64,000 nt of DNA from the NCBI RefSeq assembly GCF_900129745.1, contig NZ_FQWS01000001.1, positions 744,001 through 808,000 of the forward strand, written 5' to 3'. Made by a program: the position numbers and the translations under genes. Positions within the stretch are counted from its first letter, which is position 1. Every line of letters starts with the position of its first letter. The notes under the pieces were generated by a model, which did no database searches, had not been told where the DNA came from, and worked only from the letters and a program-made list of their open reading frames with translations. This stretch comes from Winogradskyella jejuensis (GTDB lineage: Bacteria > Bacteroidota > Bacteroidia > Flavobacteriales > Flavobacteriaceae). Of the stretch, positions 51,714-60,900 are shown piece after piece.

Positions 51714-51971
51714 ATGAAAAACTTAATTCTAATAGTAGCATTTTTAACCTTACCACTTGTAGGGTTTGCACAGGCTAATACAGCTGTGAGTGCTAATACT
51801 TCAGAATTAGTTTCTATCAAAAAAGTTGAAGACATTGCGCCAAGAAAAGTAAGAGCTTCTAGAAATGCTAAGCATATTAAAGTGAATTACAAAAAGAGCA
51901 ACGACATTATAAGTATTAAAGCTTATCGCAAGAGTCTTAAAGACAAAGTGCGAAGAGAGAGATTGTGCTAA
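51714..51971 (+). CDS. Small exported basic protein of unknown function
   Basis: About 85 residues: a signal peptide (MKNLILIVAFLTLPLVGFAQ), a short linker rich in Ala, Ser and Thr, and then a strongly basic C-terminal part (APRKVRASRNAKHIKVNYKK, KSLKDKVRRERLC). It ends in a lone cysteine as the last residue. No family recognised. I chose the ATG at 51714, since the upstream in-frame start would put residues before the signal peptide. The gene stands alone, with two terminators downstream, so it is transcribed independently. Confidence 0.7.
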   Translation: MKNLILIVAFLTLPLVGFAQANTAVSANTSELVSIKKVEDIAPRKVRASRNAKHIKVNYKKSNDIISIKAYRKSLKDKVRRERLC

Positions 51972-51996
51972 GCACATAATTTAGTTTTAAATCGTT

Positions 51997-52028
51997 AAAT
52001 CCTTTTGTCGTAGATGAAAGGATTTTTT
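51997..52028 (+). terminator. Terminator of the small basic-protein gene
   Basis: AAATCCTTT and AAAGGATTT form a nine-base-pair stem followed by TTTA on the plus strand, 26 bases after the stop codon at 51971. Confidence 0.6.
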
Positions 52029-52038
52029 ATTGAAAACA

Positions 52039-52070
52039 AAAAAGCCCTTCCAAATCTGGAAGGGCTTTTT
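52039..52070. terminator. Strong bidirectional terminator between the small gene and RNase G/E
   Basis: AAAAAGCCCTTCCA and TGGAAGGGCTTTTT form a perfect 14-base-pair stem around an AATC loop. It lies 12 bases beyond the stop of the minus-strand RNase gene, and serves both convergent transcripts. Confidence 0.9.
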
Positions 52071-52081
52071 ACTAATAGATA

Positions 52082-53626
52082 TTATTTGATTTTGTTACCA
52101 TTTTTATCAAAAAAATGATATTCAAGATAAGTGTAAGCATCTCTAGGTAAAACTTTTACCCATTTTTTGTGTTCAAAAAACCATTTTGAACGTACTGATG
52201 GAAACCCTTTGGTTAAAAAGGCTGCTATAAAAGGGTGTGCGTGCAATGCTACTTTTTTATAGTCTTTTTTGTAAATCCTTTCTAAGTCTTGGCTCATACG
52301 CTCAACGACTTTAATTGGTGCTTCGATTTCATCGCCACCAATACTATTAGGATTTACTTCTTTTGTTTTAATATTACGCTCTGGCCTAACGCGTTGTCTG
52401 GTAATTTGCACTAATCCAAACTTACTCGGCGGTAATATTTTATGCTTTGCTTTATCATCTTTCATTTCTTCACGAAGATGATTGTAGAGTGCTTTTCGGT
52501 TTTCTGCTTTTCCCATATCGATAAAATCGATAACGATGATGCCTCCCATATCACGCAAACGTAATTGTCTGGCAACTTCTGTCGCAGATATTAAATTAAC
52601 CTCTAAAGCTGTGTCTTCTTGGTTTTTCTCTTTGTTAGAGCGATTACCACTGTTAACATCTACTACATGGAGCGCTTCGGTATGTTCTATTACCAAATAG
52701 GCGCCTTTTGCCATAGATACGGTACGCCCAAATGATGTTTTTATTTGGCGTTCTATACCAAACTTTTCAAAAATGGGTACGCCGTTTTTGTAGTGTTTTA
52801 CAATGGATTCCTTTTTTGGTGCAATTTGTTGCACATAATCTTTTACTTGACTGTACAAAACTTCGTCATCTACATGTATTCCTGAAAATGAATCGTTAAA
52901 GATATCTCTCAAAATTGAGGATGCTTTGTTCATTTCTCCTAATACTTTTGTAGGATGATGTGCTTTGTAGAGTTTTTTGCACATTGCTGTCCATCTGTTC
53001 AGCAAATTCTGCAAGTCACTATCAATCTCAGCCACTTTTTTACCCTCAGCTACTGTGCGTATAATAACACCAAAACCTTTTGGGGTAATACTTTTTACCA
53101 ATCGCTTCAATCTGTCTTTTTCTTCTTGAGATTCTATTTTTTGAGAAACAGAAATACGATTAGAAAAAGGGACTAAAACAATATAACGCCCTGCAATAGA
53201 CAATTCTGAACTAATGCGAGGCCCTTTGGTAGAAATAGGCTCTTTTACAACTTGTACTAATAGTGATTGGTTAGACTTAATGGCTTCTGCAATTTTACCA
53301 TGCTTGTCTAAATCTTTTTCAAAAGGAAAGTTTTTTAAAGAGTAATCTTTTAATTTCCCTGTGCTTACACGTTTAGTGAATTTTAAAAGTGAAGGCAATT
53401 GCGGACCTAAATCATGATAATGCAAAAATGCATCTTTCTCATAACCTACATTTACAAACGCAGCATTAAGTCCAGGAACAACTTTACGGATTTTGGCTAT
53501 AAATATATCGCCAACTGCAAAATTGTTATCCTCTTCATCTTTGTGCAATTCAATAAGTTTTCCATCTTTTAATAAGGCAAAATCAACAATATCTGAACTC
53601 GATCTTACGATTAATTCTTTGTTCAT
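52082..53626 (-). CDS. rng: Ribonuclease G/E family endoribonuclease
   Basis: RNase G/E cuts single-stranded RNA and matures 16S rRNA and mRNA in the cytoplasm. The 514 residues match RNase G length and lack the long RNase E C-terminal scaffold. The S1 domain with an inserted loop is near the N-terminus (FIAKIRKVVPGLNAAFVNVG). The catalytic magnesium aspartates are in VVDVNSGNRS and GGIIVIDFIDM, and the region LGLVQITRQRVRPE-like FGLVQITRQRVRP is conserved. The protein ends without the zinc-link cysteine pair seen in E. coli RNase E (CPxC), which I do not see here. A hairpin lies 13 bases before the ATG in its leader. Confidence 0.94.
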   Translation of the reverse strand: MNKELIVRSSSDIVDFALLKDGKLIELHKDEEDNNFAVGDIFIAKIRKVVPGLNAAFVNVGYEKDAFLHYHDLGPQLPSLLKFTKRVSTGKLKDYSLKNFPFEKDLDKHGKIAEAIKSNQSLLVQVVKEPISTKGPRISSELSIAGRYIVLVPFSNRISVSQKIESQEEKDRLKRLVKSITPKGFGVIIRTVAEGKKVAEIDSDLQNLLNRWTAMCKKLYKAHHPTKVLGEMNKASSILRDIFNDSFSGIHVDDEVLYSQVKDYVQQIAPKKESIVKHYKNGVPIFEKFGIERQIKTSFGRTVSMAKGAYLVIEHTEALHVVDVNSGNRSNKEKNQEDTALEVNLISATEVARQLRLRDMGGIIVIDFIDMGKAENRKALYNHLREEMKDDKAKHKILPPSKFGLVQITRQRVRPERNIKTKEVNPNSIGGDEIEAPIKVVERMSQDLERIYKKDYKKVALHAHPFIAAFLTKGFPSVRSKWFFEHKKWVKVLPRDAYTYLEYHFFDKNGNKIK

Positions 53627-53639
53627 AATGTTAATTTAT

Positions 53640-53667
53640 ATCCATCTCATAATTGAGACAGATGGAT
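53640..53667 (-). promoter_or_regulatory. Hairpin in the RNase G/E leader
   Basis: ATCCATCT and AGATGGAT pair (8 base pairs). An alternative inner stem TCTCA/TGAGA competes with it. Read on the minus strand it lies 13 bases before the RNase start codon with no T run, so it is a leader structure rather than a terminator. E. coli RNase E is controlled through its own leader; a similar role here is inference. Confidence 0.45.
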
Positions 53668-53703
53668 TTTACTTAATTATTTGACACAGGATGTAATATC
53701 CAG

Positions 53704-53711
53704 CAAATCTA
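53704..53711 (-). promoter_or_regulatory. Candidate -7 promoter box (TAGATTTG) for RNase G/E
   Basis: The minus strand reads TAGATTTG, matching TAnnTTTG, 77 bases before the RNase start and downstream of the small-basic-gene terminator. It lacks a clear TTG at -33. A 14-base palindrome, AAAGAACGTTCTTT, lies 37 bases further upstream. Confidence 0.32.
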
Positions 53712-53748
53712 GGTGTACTCTATTAAATATCACCATAGATTCTATATC

Positions 53749-53762
53749 AAAGAACGTTCTTT
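53749..53762. repeat. 14-base perfect palindrome upstream of RNase G/E
   Basis: AAAGAACGTTCTTT reads the same on both strands. It lies between the terminator of the 29-residue protein gene and the RNase promoter candidate, where an operator could sit. No matching regulator is known to me. Confidence 0.4.
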
Positions 53763-53770
53763 TAAAACCG

Positions 53771-53797
53771 AAAAAAGTAGTTGGTATAACTACTTTT
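53771..53797 (-). terminator. Terminator after the small basic-protein gene (probable bL38)
   Basis: AAAAGTAGTT and AACTACTTTT form a ten-base-pair stem around GGTAT, and on the minus strand the stem is followed by TTTTTT. It lies seven bases beyond the stop of the gene at 53804-53893. Confidence 0.8.
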
Positions 53798-53803
53798 GAC
53801 GAT

Positions 53804-53893
53804 TTATTTTTTCTTGTGACGATTAGCGCGTCTACGTTTCTTACGCTTATGCGTCGCTACCTTGTGTCTTTTACGTTTTTTACCACTTGGCAT
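53804..53893 (-). CDS. 29-residue, very basic protein, probable small ribosomal protein (bL38 candidate)
   Basis: The ORF gives 29 residues, of which roughly three-fifths are Lys or Arg, plus four His and no acidic residue: it begins MPSGKKRKRHKVATHKRKKR and ends in KKK. A small, basic, cytoplasmic protein of this kind is a strong candidate for a ribosomal protein. A novel protein named bL38 has been reported from the F. johnsoniae ribosome structure, but I cannot confirm that this is the same sequence. It lies 40 bases after the HU gene and ends in a good terminator, so the two are probably co-transcribed. ATG and TAA are both clear. Confidence 0.72.
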   Translation of the reverse strand: MPSGKKRKRHKVATHKRKKRRRANRHKKK

Positions 53894-53933
53894 AAATAAT
53901 TCGTTTTAGATTAATATTTTACTTAATTATATC

Positions 53934-54224
53934 TTAGTTCACGTCCACTTTTGCCTTAACACCTTCTAAAAAGATTTTAGCTGGCTTAAACGCTGGTATG
54001 TTGTGAGCTGGTATTTTAATAGTTGTATTTTTAGAGATGTTACGACCCGTTTTTTCAGCTCTTGTTTTGATAATAAAGCTTCCAAAACCTCTTAAATATA
54101 CATTATCTCCACTCTCTAAAGATGTTTTTACTTCGTCCATGAAAGATTCTACTGTAGCTTGTACATCACCTTTTTCGATTCCTAATTTGTCCGAAATTTT
54201 AGCTACTAAATCTGCTTTTGTCAT
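53934..54224 (-). CDS. HU/IHF family DNA-binding protein
   Basis: HU-type proteins bend DNA and compact the nucleoid as dimers. The 96-residue product has the normal length and landmarks: MTKADLVAKISDKLGIEKGD as the helical N-terminus, then SLESGDNVYLRGFGSFIIKT and the DNA-contacting arm KTGRNISKNTTIKIPAHNIP with the intercalating proline region, followed by AFKPAKIFLEGVK. It is divergent from mutY, with a two-box promoter in the 136-base intergenic region, and lies upstream of the small basic-protein gene. HU versus IHF cannot be decided from a single subunit. Confidence 0.95.
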   Translation of the reverse strand: MTKADLVAKISDKLGIEKGDVQATVESFMDEVKTSLESGDNVYLRGFGSFIIKTRAEKTGRNISKNTTIKIPAHNIPAFKPAKIFLEGVKAKVDVN

Positions 54225-54265
54225 TTTACTTAATTGTTTGTGTTACTATTGTTTATAAGGGGTTG

Positions 54266-54297
54266 CAAATATATGTAATTTAATTTCAATATTTCAA
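54266..54297 (-). promoter_or_regulatory. Promoter of the HU gene
   Basis: On the minus strand TTG, 21 bases, then TATATTTG matches both Bacteroidetes promoter boxes with acceptable spacing, 41 bases before the HU start. Confidence 0.55.
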
Positions 54298-54331
54298 ACG
54301 TAATTGATTTAAATTTAAGCGTATATAGTTT

Positions 54332-54339
54332 TATGTTTG
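54332..54339 (+). promoter_or_regulatory. Candidate -7 promoter box (TATGTTTG) for mutY
   Basis: TATGTTTG matches TAnnTTTG and lies 21 bases before the mutY ATG. A TTG lies 25 bases upstream, longer than the usual spacing, so the -33 match is uncertain. Confidence 0.38.
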
Positions 54340-54360
54340 CAGTGTTCTACACTTTTCTAA

Positions 54361-55401
54361 ATGAATTTTTCAAAAAACGTAATTAACTGGTATTCAGACT
54401 ATAAAAGAGATTTACCTTGGAGACGCACTAAAAATCCATATTATATTTGGCTCTCCGAAATTATCTTACAGCAAACACAAGTTAAACAAGGCTTGCCTTA
54501 TTATGAAGATTTTGTAAATACCTTTCCAACTATTTTTGATCTTGCAAAAAGTGATGAACAAAACGTTCTGAAATTATGGCAAGGTTTGGGCTACTATTCC
54601 AGAGCACGAAACCTTCACTATACAGCTAAATATGTTGCTAATGAGTTAAACGGAAAATTCCCAAACACTTACAGCGAGATTATAAAGCTAAAAGGTGTTG
54701 GAGATTACACAGCAAGTGCCATTGCCTCTATTGCTTTTGGAGAAGCTACAGCAGTCGTAGACGGGAATGTTTATCGTGTACTGTCTCGATTTTTCGGAAT
54801 TGATACGCCTATAAATTCTACAAAGGGCATAAAAGAGTTTAAAGCTTTAGCAACAGAATTGATAGATAAAAAACACCCTGCAGAATTCAATCAAGCCATT
54901 ATGGAATTTGGCGCACAACAGTGTAAACCTAAAAACCCTTATTGTATTGTTTGCCCGTTACAATCTGCTTGTGTAGCGTTTCAAAAAAATAAAATTTCAG
55001 AATTACCTGTAAAACTAAAAAAGACGAAAGTTAGAAATCGCTATTTTAATTATTTAGTTATTATAGATAAATTCAAAAACATTATAGTTGAGCAACGCAA
55101 AGGAAAAGGCATATGGCAGAATTTATATCAGTTTCCGCTAATAGAAACCGAAAAAAGTTTATCCATTGAAGCTTTTGAAGAAGTAGCAGAAAAGCATAGA
55201 CTTCTAAAAAATGTTGATTACGATTTAAGTCTCTATAATGAGACTGACGTAGTTCATAAACTGTCACACCAACACTTACATACCAAGTTTTGGATTATAA
55301 GCACAGACCAAACCTATAAAAATGCTATTTCTATAAAAGAATTGAAAGCGTATCCTGTTCCTGCTTTAATACATGATTTTATCTCCAAATTCAAATTTTG
55401 A
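54361..55401 (+). CDS. mutY: A/G-specific adenine DNA glycosylase MutY
   Basis: MutY removes adenine mispaired with 8-oxoguanine. The 346 residues have the HhH-GPD fold: the catalytic glutamate in SEIILQQTQVKQGLPYYEDF, the hairpin KLKGVGDYTASAIASIAFGE, and the catalytic aspartate in AVVDGNVYRVLSRFFGI. The 4Fe-4S cysteines are CKPKNPYCIVCPLQSAC with normal spacing. The C-terminal domain (YLVIIDKFKNIIVEQRKGKG, WQNLYQFPLIET) is the NUDIX-like part that recognises 8-oxoG. It is the first gene of the mutY-ssb-gldE-gldD set, 84 bases before ssb, and divergent from HU. Confidence 0.96.
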   Translation: MNFSKNVINWYSDYKRDLPWRRTKNPYYIWLSEIILQQTQVKQGLPYYEDFVNTFPTIFDLAKSDEQNVLKLWQGLGYYSRARNLHYTAKYVANELNGKFPNTYSEIIKLKGVGDYTASAIASIAFGEATAVVDGNVYRVLSRFFGIDTPINSTKGIKEFKALATELIDKKHPAEFNQAIMEFGAQQCKPKNPYCIVCPLQSACVAFQKNKISELPVKLKKTKVRNRYFNYLVIIDKFKNIIVEQRKGKGIWQNLYQFPLIETEKSLSIEAFEEVAEKHRLLKNVDYDLSLYNETDVVHKLSHQHLHTKFWIISTDQTYKNAISIKELKAYPVPALIHDFISKFKF

Positions 55402-55452
55402 AATTACCCTATTCTTATTTTTATTATTTTTAAAGAACAGAATTAAAAAGTT

Positions 55453-55460
55453 TAATTTTG
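55453..55460 (+). promoter_or_regulatory. Candidate -7 promoter box (TAATTTTG) for ssb
   Basis: TAATTTTG matches TAnnTTTG and lies 25 bases before the ssb ATG. No TTG is seen at -33, so ssb may also be read through from mutY. Confidence 0.35.
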
Positions 55461-55484
55461 TAAGCTAATAAATTCTAAAAAATT

Positions 55485-55937
55485 ATGTCAGGAACATTAA
55501 ATAAAGTAATGCTTATAGGTCACTTGGGAGATGAAGTTAAGATGCATTATTTTGATGATAAAAACTGTGTAGGTCGTTTTCCCCTTGCCACAAATGAGAC
55601 GTATACAAACAAGCAAACCAACGAGCGTGTTTCTAATACAGAATGGCATAATATTGTTGTGCGTAACAAGGCAGCAGAAATTTGCGAAAAATACTTAAGC
55701 AAAGGTGACAAAGTCTATATTGAAGGACGTATTAAAACTCGAAAATGGACTGATGATAAGGGTATGGAACGCTACTCTACAGAAATACAATGCTCTGATT
55801 TTACGTTTTTAACAGCTAAAAACGAACAACAAAATCCTGGCAATACGCAACAAAGTGCACCGCAAACTCCATCAAATTCTGCACCTACCAACGATGTATC
55901 TATTGCAAATGATGATAATGACGATTTACCATTTTAG
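55485..55937 (+). CDS. ssb: Single-stranded DNA-binding protein SSB
   Basis: SSB coats single-stranded DNA in replication and repair as a tetramer and recruits partners through its acidic tip. The 150-residue protein has the OB fold (MSGTLNKVMLIGHLGDEVKM, then FPLATNETYTNKQTNERVSN, WHNIVVRNKAAEICEKYLSK, GRIKTRKWTDDKGMERYSTE). A Gln/Pro/Asn-rich linker leads to the conserved acidic tip NDDDLPF-like DDNDDLPF. It lies between mutY and gldE on the same strand, with gaps of 84 and 21 bases, an arrangement conserved in Bacteroidetes. Confidence 0.96.
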   Translation: MSGTLNKVMLIGHLGDEVKMHYFDDKNCVGRFPLATNETYTNKQTNERVSNTEWHNIVVRNKAAEICEKYLSKGDKVYIEGRIKTRKWTDDKGMERYSTEIQCSDFTFLTAKNEQQNPGNTQQSAPQTPSNSAPTNDVSIANDDNDDLPF

Positions 55938-55957
55938 TTTAATTAAATCCTCTGATT

Positions 55958-57262
55958 TTGGATCCTGATCCCGGTAGTTTATATTTTTTACTCATTACGT
56001 TTAACACAAGCTTAGTTGTCAGTGTAATAGTACTTATACTGCTTCTTTTTTGTTCTGCCTTAATTTCTGGCGCAGAGGTTGCTTTATTTTCATTAACAAA
56101 AACCGATATAGATACTGCGTCCGAAGAAAATTCAAAAACACTATCACTTATTACATCGCTGTTAGAGCGTCCAAAGAAGTTATTGGCTACCATTTTAGTT
56201 GCTAATAATTTTATAAATATTGCTATTGTTATTCTGTTTGCTTACATAGGAGAGTTTCTATTTTATTCAATAGAAAATAGTATTGCACGATTTTTATTAG
56301 AAGTGGTTTCGGCTACATTTTTAATTCTTCTTTTTGGGGAAATAATTCCAAAGATTTACGCCAGTAGAAATAGCCTTAAATTCGCTATTGCAATGGCAAG
56401 GCCATTAAAGTTTTTGGATGTTATATTCTCTCCAATAAGTATGCCTTTGCGTTTTATTACCATACAAATACAAAACAAACTAGGTAAGCAAAAAACCAAC
56501 TTAAGTGTAGACCAATTATCGCAAGCATTAGAGTTAACTGACGATAACGATACCACTAAAGAAGAACAACAAATTCTTCAAAGTATTGTCTCTTTTGGCA
56601 ACACAGACACCAAACAAGTGATGCGTCCCCGAATGGATATATTTGCAGTAAATATTGAGGCAGAATTTAGCACTATTATACCAGAGATTATTAATAACGG
56701 CTATTCTCGTATACCAGTTTATAAAGAAAATATAGACACCGTTGTAGGTGTGCTTTATGTAAAAGATCTACTACCACATCTCAATAAGAAAAACTTTAAT
56801 TGGAAAACCATTCTTAGAGAACCATTTTTTGTTCCAGAAAATAAAAAGCTGGATGACTTAATGCAAGAGTTTCAAACTAAGAAAGTGCATCTAGCCGTTG
56901 TTGTAGACGAATATGGCGGGACATCTGGTGTGATATCTCTAGAAGATATTATCGAAGAAATCGTTGGTGACATTAGTGATGAATACGATGTTGATGACCT
57001 TAATTACACTAAAATTGATGACAAAAATTATAGGTTTGACGGGAAGACACAACTCAAGGATATTTATAAAATCTTAGATTTAGAAGACACTAGCATTTTT
57101 GAAACAAAAAAAGGCGAAGCTGAAACATTAGCCGGTTTTGTTCTAGAGTTATCTGGTGGTTTTCCAAGAGTTGGAAATAAAATAAATTTTGACAATTACG
57201 TTTTTACTATTGAGGCTATTGAAAAAAAACGCATCAAACAGATTAAGCTAACCATTACATAA
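55958..57262 (+). CDS. gldE: Gliding-motility-associated protein GldE (CNNM/CBS-domain transporter-like)
   Basis: GldE is a membrane protein linked to GldD in gliding and type IX secretion. The 434 residues comprise a CNNM (DUF21) membrane domain with about four helices (SVIVLILLLFCSALISGAEV, FINIAIVILFAYIGEFLFYS). CBS repeats follow (KQVMRPRMDIFAVN, YSRIPVYKENIDTVVGVLYV, VVVDEYGGTSGVISLEDIIE), and then a CorC/HlyC-type C-terminal domain (FDGKTQLKDIYKILDLEDTS). In the wider family such proteins affect metal ion efflux. The start is TTG (55958), chosen because the DPDPGSLYF N-terminus is conserved in GldE and there is no suitable ATG. gldD follows 34 bases after the stop. Confidence 0.92.
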   Translation: MDPDPGSLYFLLITFNTSLVVSVIVLILLLFCSALISGAEVALFSLTKTDIDTASEENSKTLSLITSLLERPKKLLATILVANNFINIAIVILFAYIGEFLFYSIENSIARFLLEVVSATFLILLFGEIIPKIYASRNSLKFAIAMARPLKFLDVIFSPISMPLRFITIQIQNKLGKQKTNLSVDQLSQALELTDDNDTTKEEQQILQSIVSFGNTDTKQVMRPRMDIFAVNIEAEFSTIIPEIINNGYSRIPVYKENIDTVVGVLYVKDLLPHLNKKNFNWKTILREPFFVPENKKLDDLMQEFQTKKVHLAVVVDEYGGTSGVISLEDIIEEIVGDISDEYDVDDLNYTKIDDKNYRFDGKTQLKDIYKILDLEDTSIFETKKGEAETLAGFVLELSGGFPRVGNKINFDNYVFTIEAIEKKRIKQIKLTIT

Positions 57263-57296
57263 ATAGTTAAAAACCTTATTTAAAAAGGAAATCCTC

Positions 57297-57878
57297 ATGA
57301 AAAAAATACTTATTCCTATATTTTCTCTTTTCCTTACAGGTTGTGGTAATGATACCCTTCCTAAGCCAAAAGCGTTTTTAAGATTAGATTATGAAAAGCC
57401 TTCATATAAACGTGTGGATATCCCAGTCCCATTTGCTTTTGAAAAAAATGAAGCTGCTAAACCAATTTCAAAAATAAAACGTAGTGAAAATGGAAACTCT
57501 ATAAGCGTAGATATAGAATATCCTAAACTAAAAGGAACTGTTTACCTTACCTATAAAAAAGTTACGGAAAACAATCTTAGAGACTTACTACGAGATGCTC
57601 AAAATCTCACCCAAAAGCACACACAAAAAGCAGATGAGATAAACAGTACTGTATTTGAAAACCAAGAAAAGAATGTTTACGGGATGTTTTACGAAGTAGG
57701 CGGCAATGCAGCTTCACAATCACAATTTTATGCTACTGATAGTACAAATCACTTTTTAAGTGGCTCTCTTTACTTTTATGCAAAACCTAATTACGATTCT
57801 ATTTATCCTGCTGCAATATATCTTAGAAACGATATAAAACGAGTTATGGAGAGTTTAGAGTGGAGGACTGAAGATTAA
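57297..57878 (+). CDS. gldD: Gliding motility lipoprotein GldD
   Basis: GldD is a lipoprotein required for gliding and for T9SS function in Flavobacterium; its biochemical role is not known. The 193 residues start with a lipoprotein signal (ILIPIFSLFLTGCGN with the lipobox cysteine). They contain the conserved region YEKPSYKRVDIPVPFAFEKN, then ISVDIEYPKLKGTVYLTYK and GMFYEVGGNAASQSQFYATD, and LSGSLYFYAKPNYDS near the C-terminus. It directly follows gldE and is the last gene before a bidirectional terminator. Its partner sprA lies at the other end of the window, so three gliding/T9SS genes are within 60 kb. Confidence 0.93.
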   Translation: MKKILIPIFSLFLTGCGNDTLPKPKAFLRLDYEKPSYKRVDIPVPFAFEKNEAAKPISKIKRSENGNSISVDIEYPKLKGTVYLTYKKVTENNLRDLLRDAQNLTQKHTQKADEINSTVFENQEKNVYGMFYEVGGNAASQSQFYATDSTNHFLSGSLYFYAKPNYDSIYPAAIYLRNDIKRVMESLEWRTED

Positions 57879-57904
57879 ATTAACTCTCTAATTTTTACAT
57901 AAAC

Positions 57905-57937
57905 AAAAAGCGCGACTTTAAAAGTCGCGCTTTTTTT
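57905..57937. terminator. Bidirectional terminator between gldD and the TonB-dependent receptor
   Basis: AAAAAGCGCGACT and AGTCGCGCTTTTT form a 13-base-pair stem around a five-base loop with A/T runs at both sides, between the convergent stops at 57878 and 57961. Confidence 0.92.
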
Positions 57938-57960
57938 ATGATTAAAATAAGTCTAAACTA

Positions 57961-60900
57961 CTAGAAAGAGTACCTTAAACCTACTTGCATTTGCCATCTT
58001 GAAGAATTAAGACCGCTATCATCAACAATATTCTCAGTACCTTCAACACTTGGATTGTAAGTAAATGTTGGAGTTGTACCATCGGCCGCAAAATCTTCGA
58101 AATTTAACAACTGTACTTGGTTAAAATTAGTAAACGATCTCACACCCCATTCTTTATTCAATAGATTTGTAAAGTTAAAGATATCTGCCGTTAGCTCTAA
58201 CCTATGTATCTTATCTCCAAATTTAACTCCAAATTCTTGAGCAAATTTTAAGTCAATAATATGACTCCAGTCAGAACGGTCTGCATTACGCTCTGCAAAC
58301 TGACCTCTTCTTGTTCTCAAGTAATCGTTACCTTCAATATAAGCATCTAATAACGCCCATTGCTCAGATGCAGTTAAACTACCACTATCAACTAGTTGAG
58401 CTTCAGCTTGATTAGCAGGGACGTAGATTAATGCTGATTCTGCACCAAAAGTATCATCTAACAAGTCACCTCCGTCATTATAAACATAGCTAAATGGTGA
58501 GCCTTCAGCACCTTCGTAGAATAAACCAATACGAGTCTTAATCGTTTCTGACCATTTAAACTCTATTGTAGAGTTAGCAATAACTCGGTGTCCAGGAGAA
58601 AAATCAGAAATAGATAAATCTGGTCTGTTAGAACCGTTTACTGTCTCCAATCTTCTCCATTGAGAACTGTTTTGAGACGACGTACCATCAAAAATACCAT
58701 CTGCTTCACCATAAGAATATGTAGCAGAAGTTCTAATATCTAATCTGTCTGCTATAAAATTCTTAGATAAAGTTCCTGCTATATTATAAGAGCTACCAGC
58801 ACCTGTATTAGAAGCCAGGTAAATTGCAGTATATGTATTATCAATTGACTGATTACCCCAATGTGGTCTAGAACCTGCACCTGTTGTATTAAACAAAGGT
58901 GTATTAGGTAAATTTAAGTTCTCATATTGCACTGCTGTGATGTTATCGTTCCAGATAAAATCAGCAGAGAATGTAATCCCCCAAGGTAATTTTTGGTCAA
59001 TAGCAATATTTGTCTTGAACACCTGTGGTAACATAAAATCTTTAGCAAATAAATCTATTTGTCCACCAACTTCTCCTGTTCCTGGCTGTGCAATACCTGG
59101 TATTGGCTGTCCTGTAGATATGTCTGTAAGTTGGTTAGAAGGATCTGGGTTAAATAAAGGTGTGTTACCTGTACCTCTAATTTCTGCAAATCCTGTTGTT
59201 ACACCATTATTACCGTAAGTTGCACCTGGCCATACTAATGGTACTCTAGAGGTAAAAATACCTAAACCACCACGGATTTGAGTTTTCTTTTCTCCACTAA
59301 CATCCCAGTTAAAACCAACTCTAGGTGAAATATGAACGTTTGCGTTAATCCCTTGACCAACTCTAGCATCTTGTAAATCTTTACCATTTGCTTCTAACAA
59401 AGCAACTGTTCTTGTATTGAAATCTTCATTTACAGCGCCATCTTGCCAGAAAGGTACATCGAAACGTAAACCAGCTGTAATAGTTAAATTATCATTAAAG
59501 TTAACTTCATCTTGAACATAGAAAGCTGTTTGGAAGAAATCGAACTCTGGCGCACCAAGTGAGTTATCTGCTAAACCTCCTTGTAAAGAATAACCATAAC
59601 GGAAACGATTTGGTGCTGCATTGTTTAAGAAGTCGTCTAAATTGTTATATCTGTAATCTCCAAAGTTTTGTCTGAAGAATACATTCTTCATATTAGAGAA
59701 CTCATTATTAGTACCAATAGTAATTCTATGTCTTCCTGAGTAAATCTCAAAGTTATTGGTTAATGTAAGTATGCGTTGCTCAAGTAAATTAGCAGTAGAG
59801 AATGGCTCAGAACCAAAGAAAATACTCGTACCAGCTGTATCAAAAATCTGTACACTTGGGAAAGGATTTCCTTGGATACCTCTGTCATCATTAACACTAG
59901 TGTAACCAATAACAAGGTTATTAGCCAAGTTATTTCCAAACTTAGAACTTAATTCTAAAGATGTAGAGTTTGTTATAGACTCAAAATTTTCTGCTCTGTT
60001 AGAAAAACTTATAGAACCTTGGTTAGAACCTGGCGCATCCAAGTTAACTGCTTTAACATAACTGTGCTTAAATGTTAAGTTATGATTGTCATTAATGTTC
60101 CAGTCTAATCTAGCAATTAATTTATCACTTGTTAAAGATGAAGTGTTACTATCAAAACTACCTGGATTATATCCAAAGTTAGTATCTAAGTAATTAACTA
60201 AGTTAGTTATATCCGCAGCTGTAGTACTTCCTCTGTAAGTGCTAATATCAAAAGGTTGAGGAGTTTCTCTCTCTTCTCTTTCATAATTTACGAAAAGGAA
60301 TAATTTGTCTTTTATGATTGGACCTCCAATTCGAGTACCATAAATATTTGCTGAAAAATCATCTAATTTTTGACGACCACCAGTCCCAGCTAAATCAACT
60401 GGGGTTTTACCTGCTAAATCTTGATTTCTTAAGAAGGTGTAAGCAGACCCTGTCCATGTGTTTGTACCAGATTTTGTAATAGCATTGATACTACCACCTG
60501 CAAAACCAGATTGCTTAACATCAAAAGGAGCAACATTGATTTGGAAAGTCTCAATGGCATCTAAGGAGATTGGACTAACACCTGTTTGTCCACCATTAGT
60601 ACCAGAACCGGCTAAACCAAAAACATCATTGTTAACAGCTCCATCAATAAAGATTGTGTTATATCTGTTATTTTGACCTGCAATAGAAATTGTAGCATCT
60701 CCCGTAACTTTAGCTTGTGGTGTCAACCTAGCAAAATCAGCAATGTTTCTAGAAACAGAAGGTAAAGTATTCACTTGTCGCCTAGACACTTTAGTATCAG
60801 CTCCTGTTTTACCTGAACCAAAAACACCGTCATTACCAGCTACAATCACAACTTCATCAAGTACGCTAGCGTCTTCAGAAAGTTTTGTACTTATTCTCTT

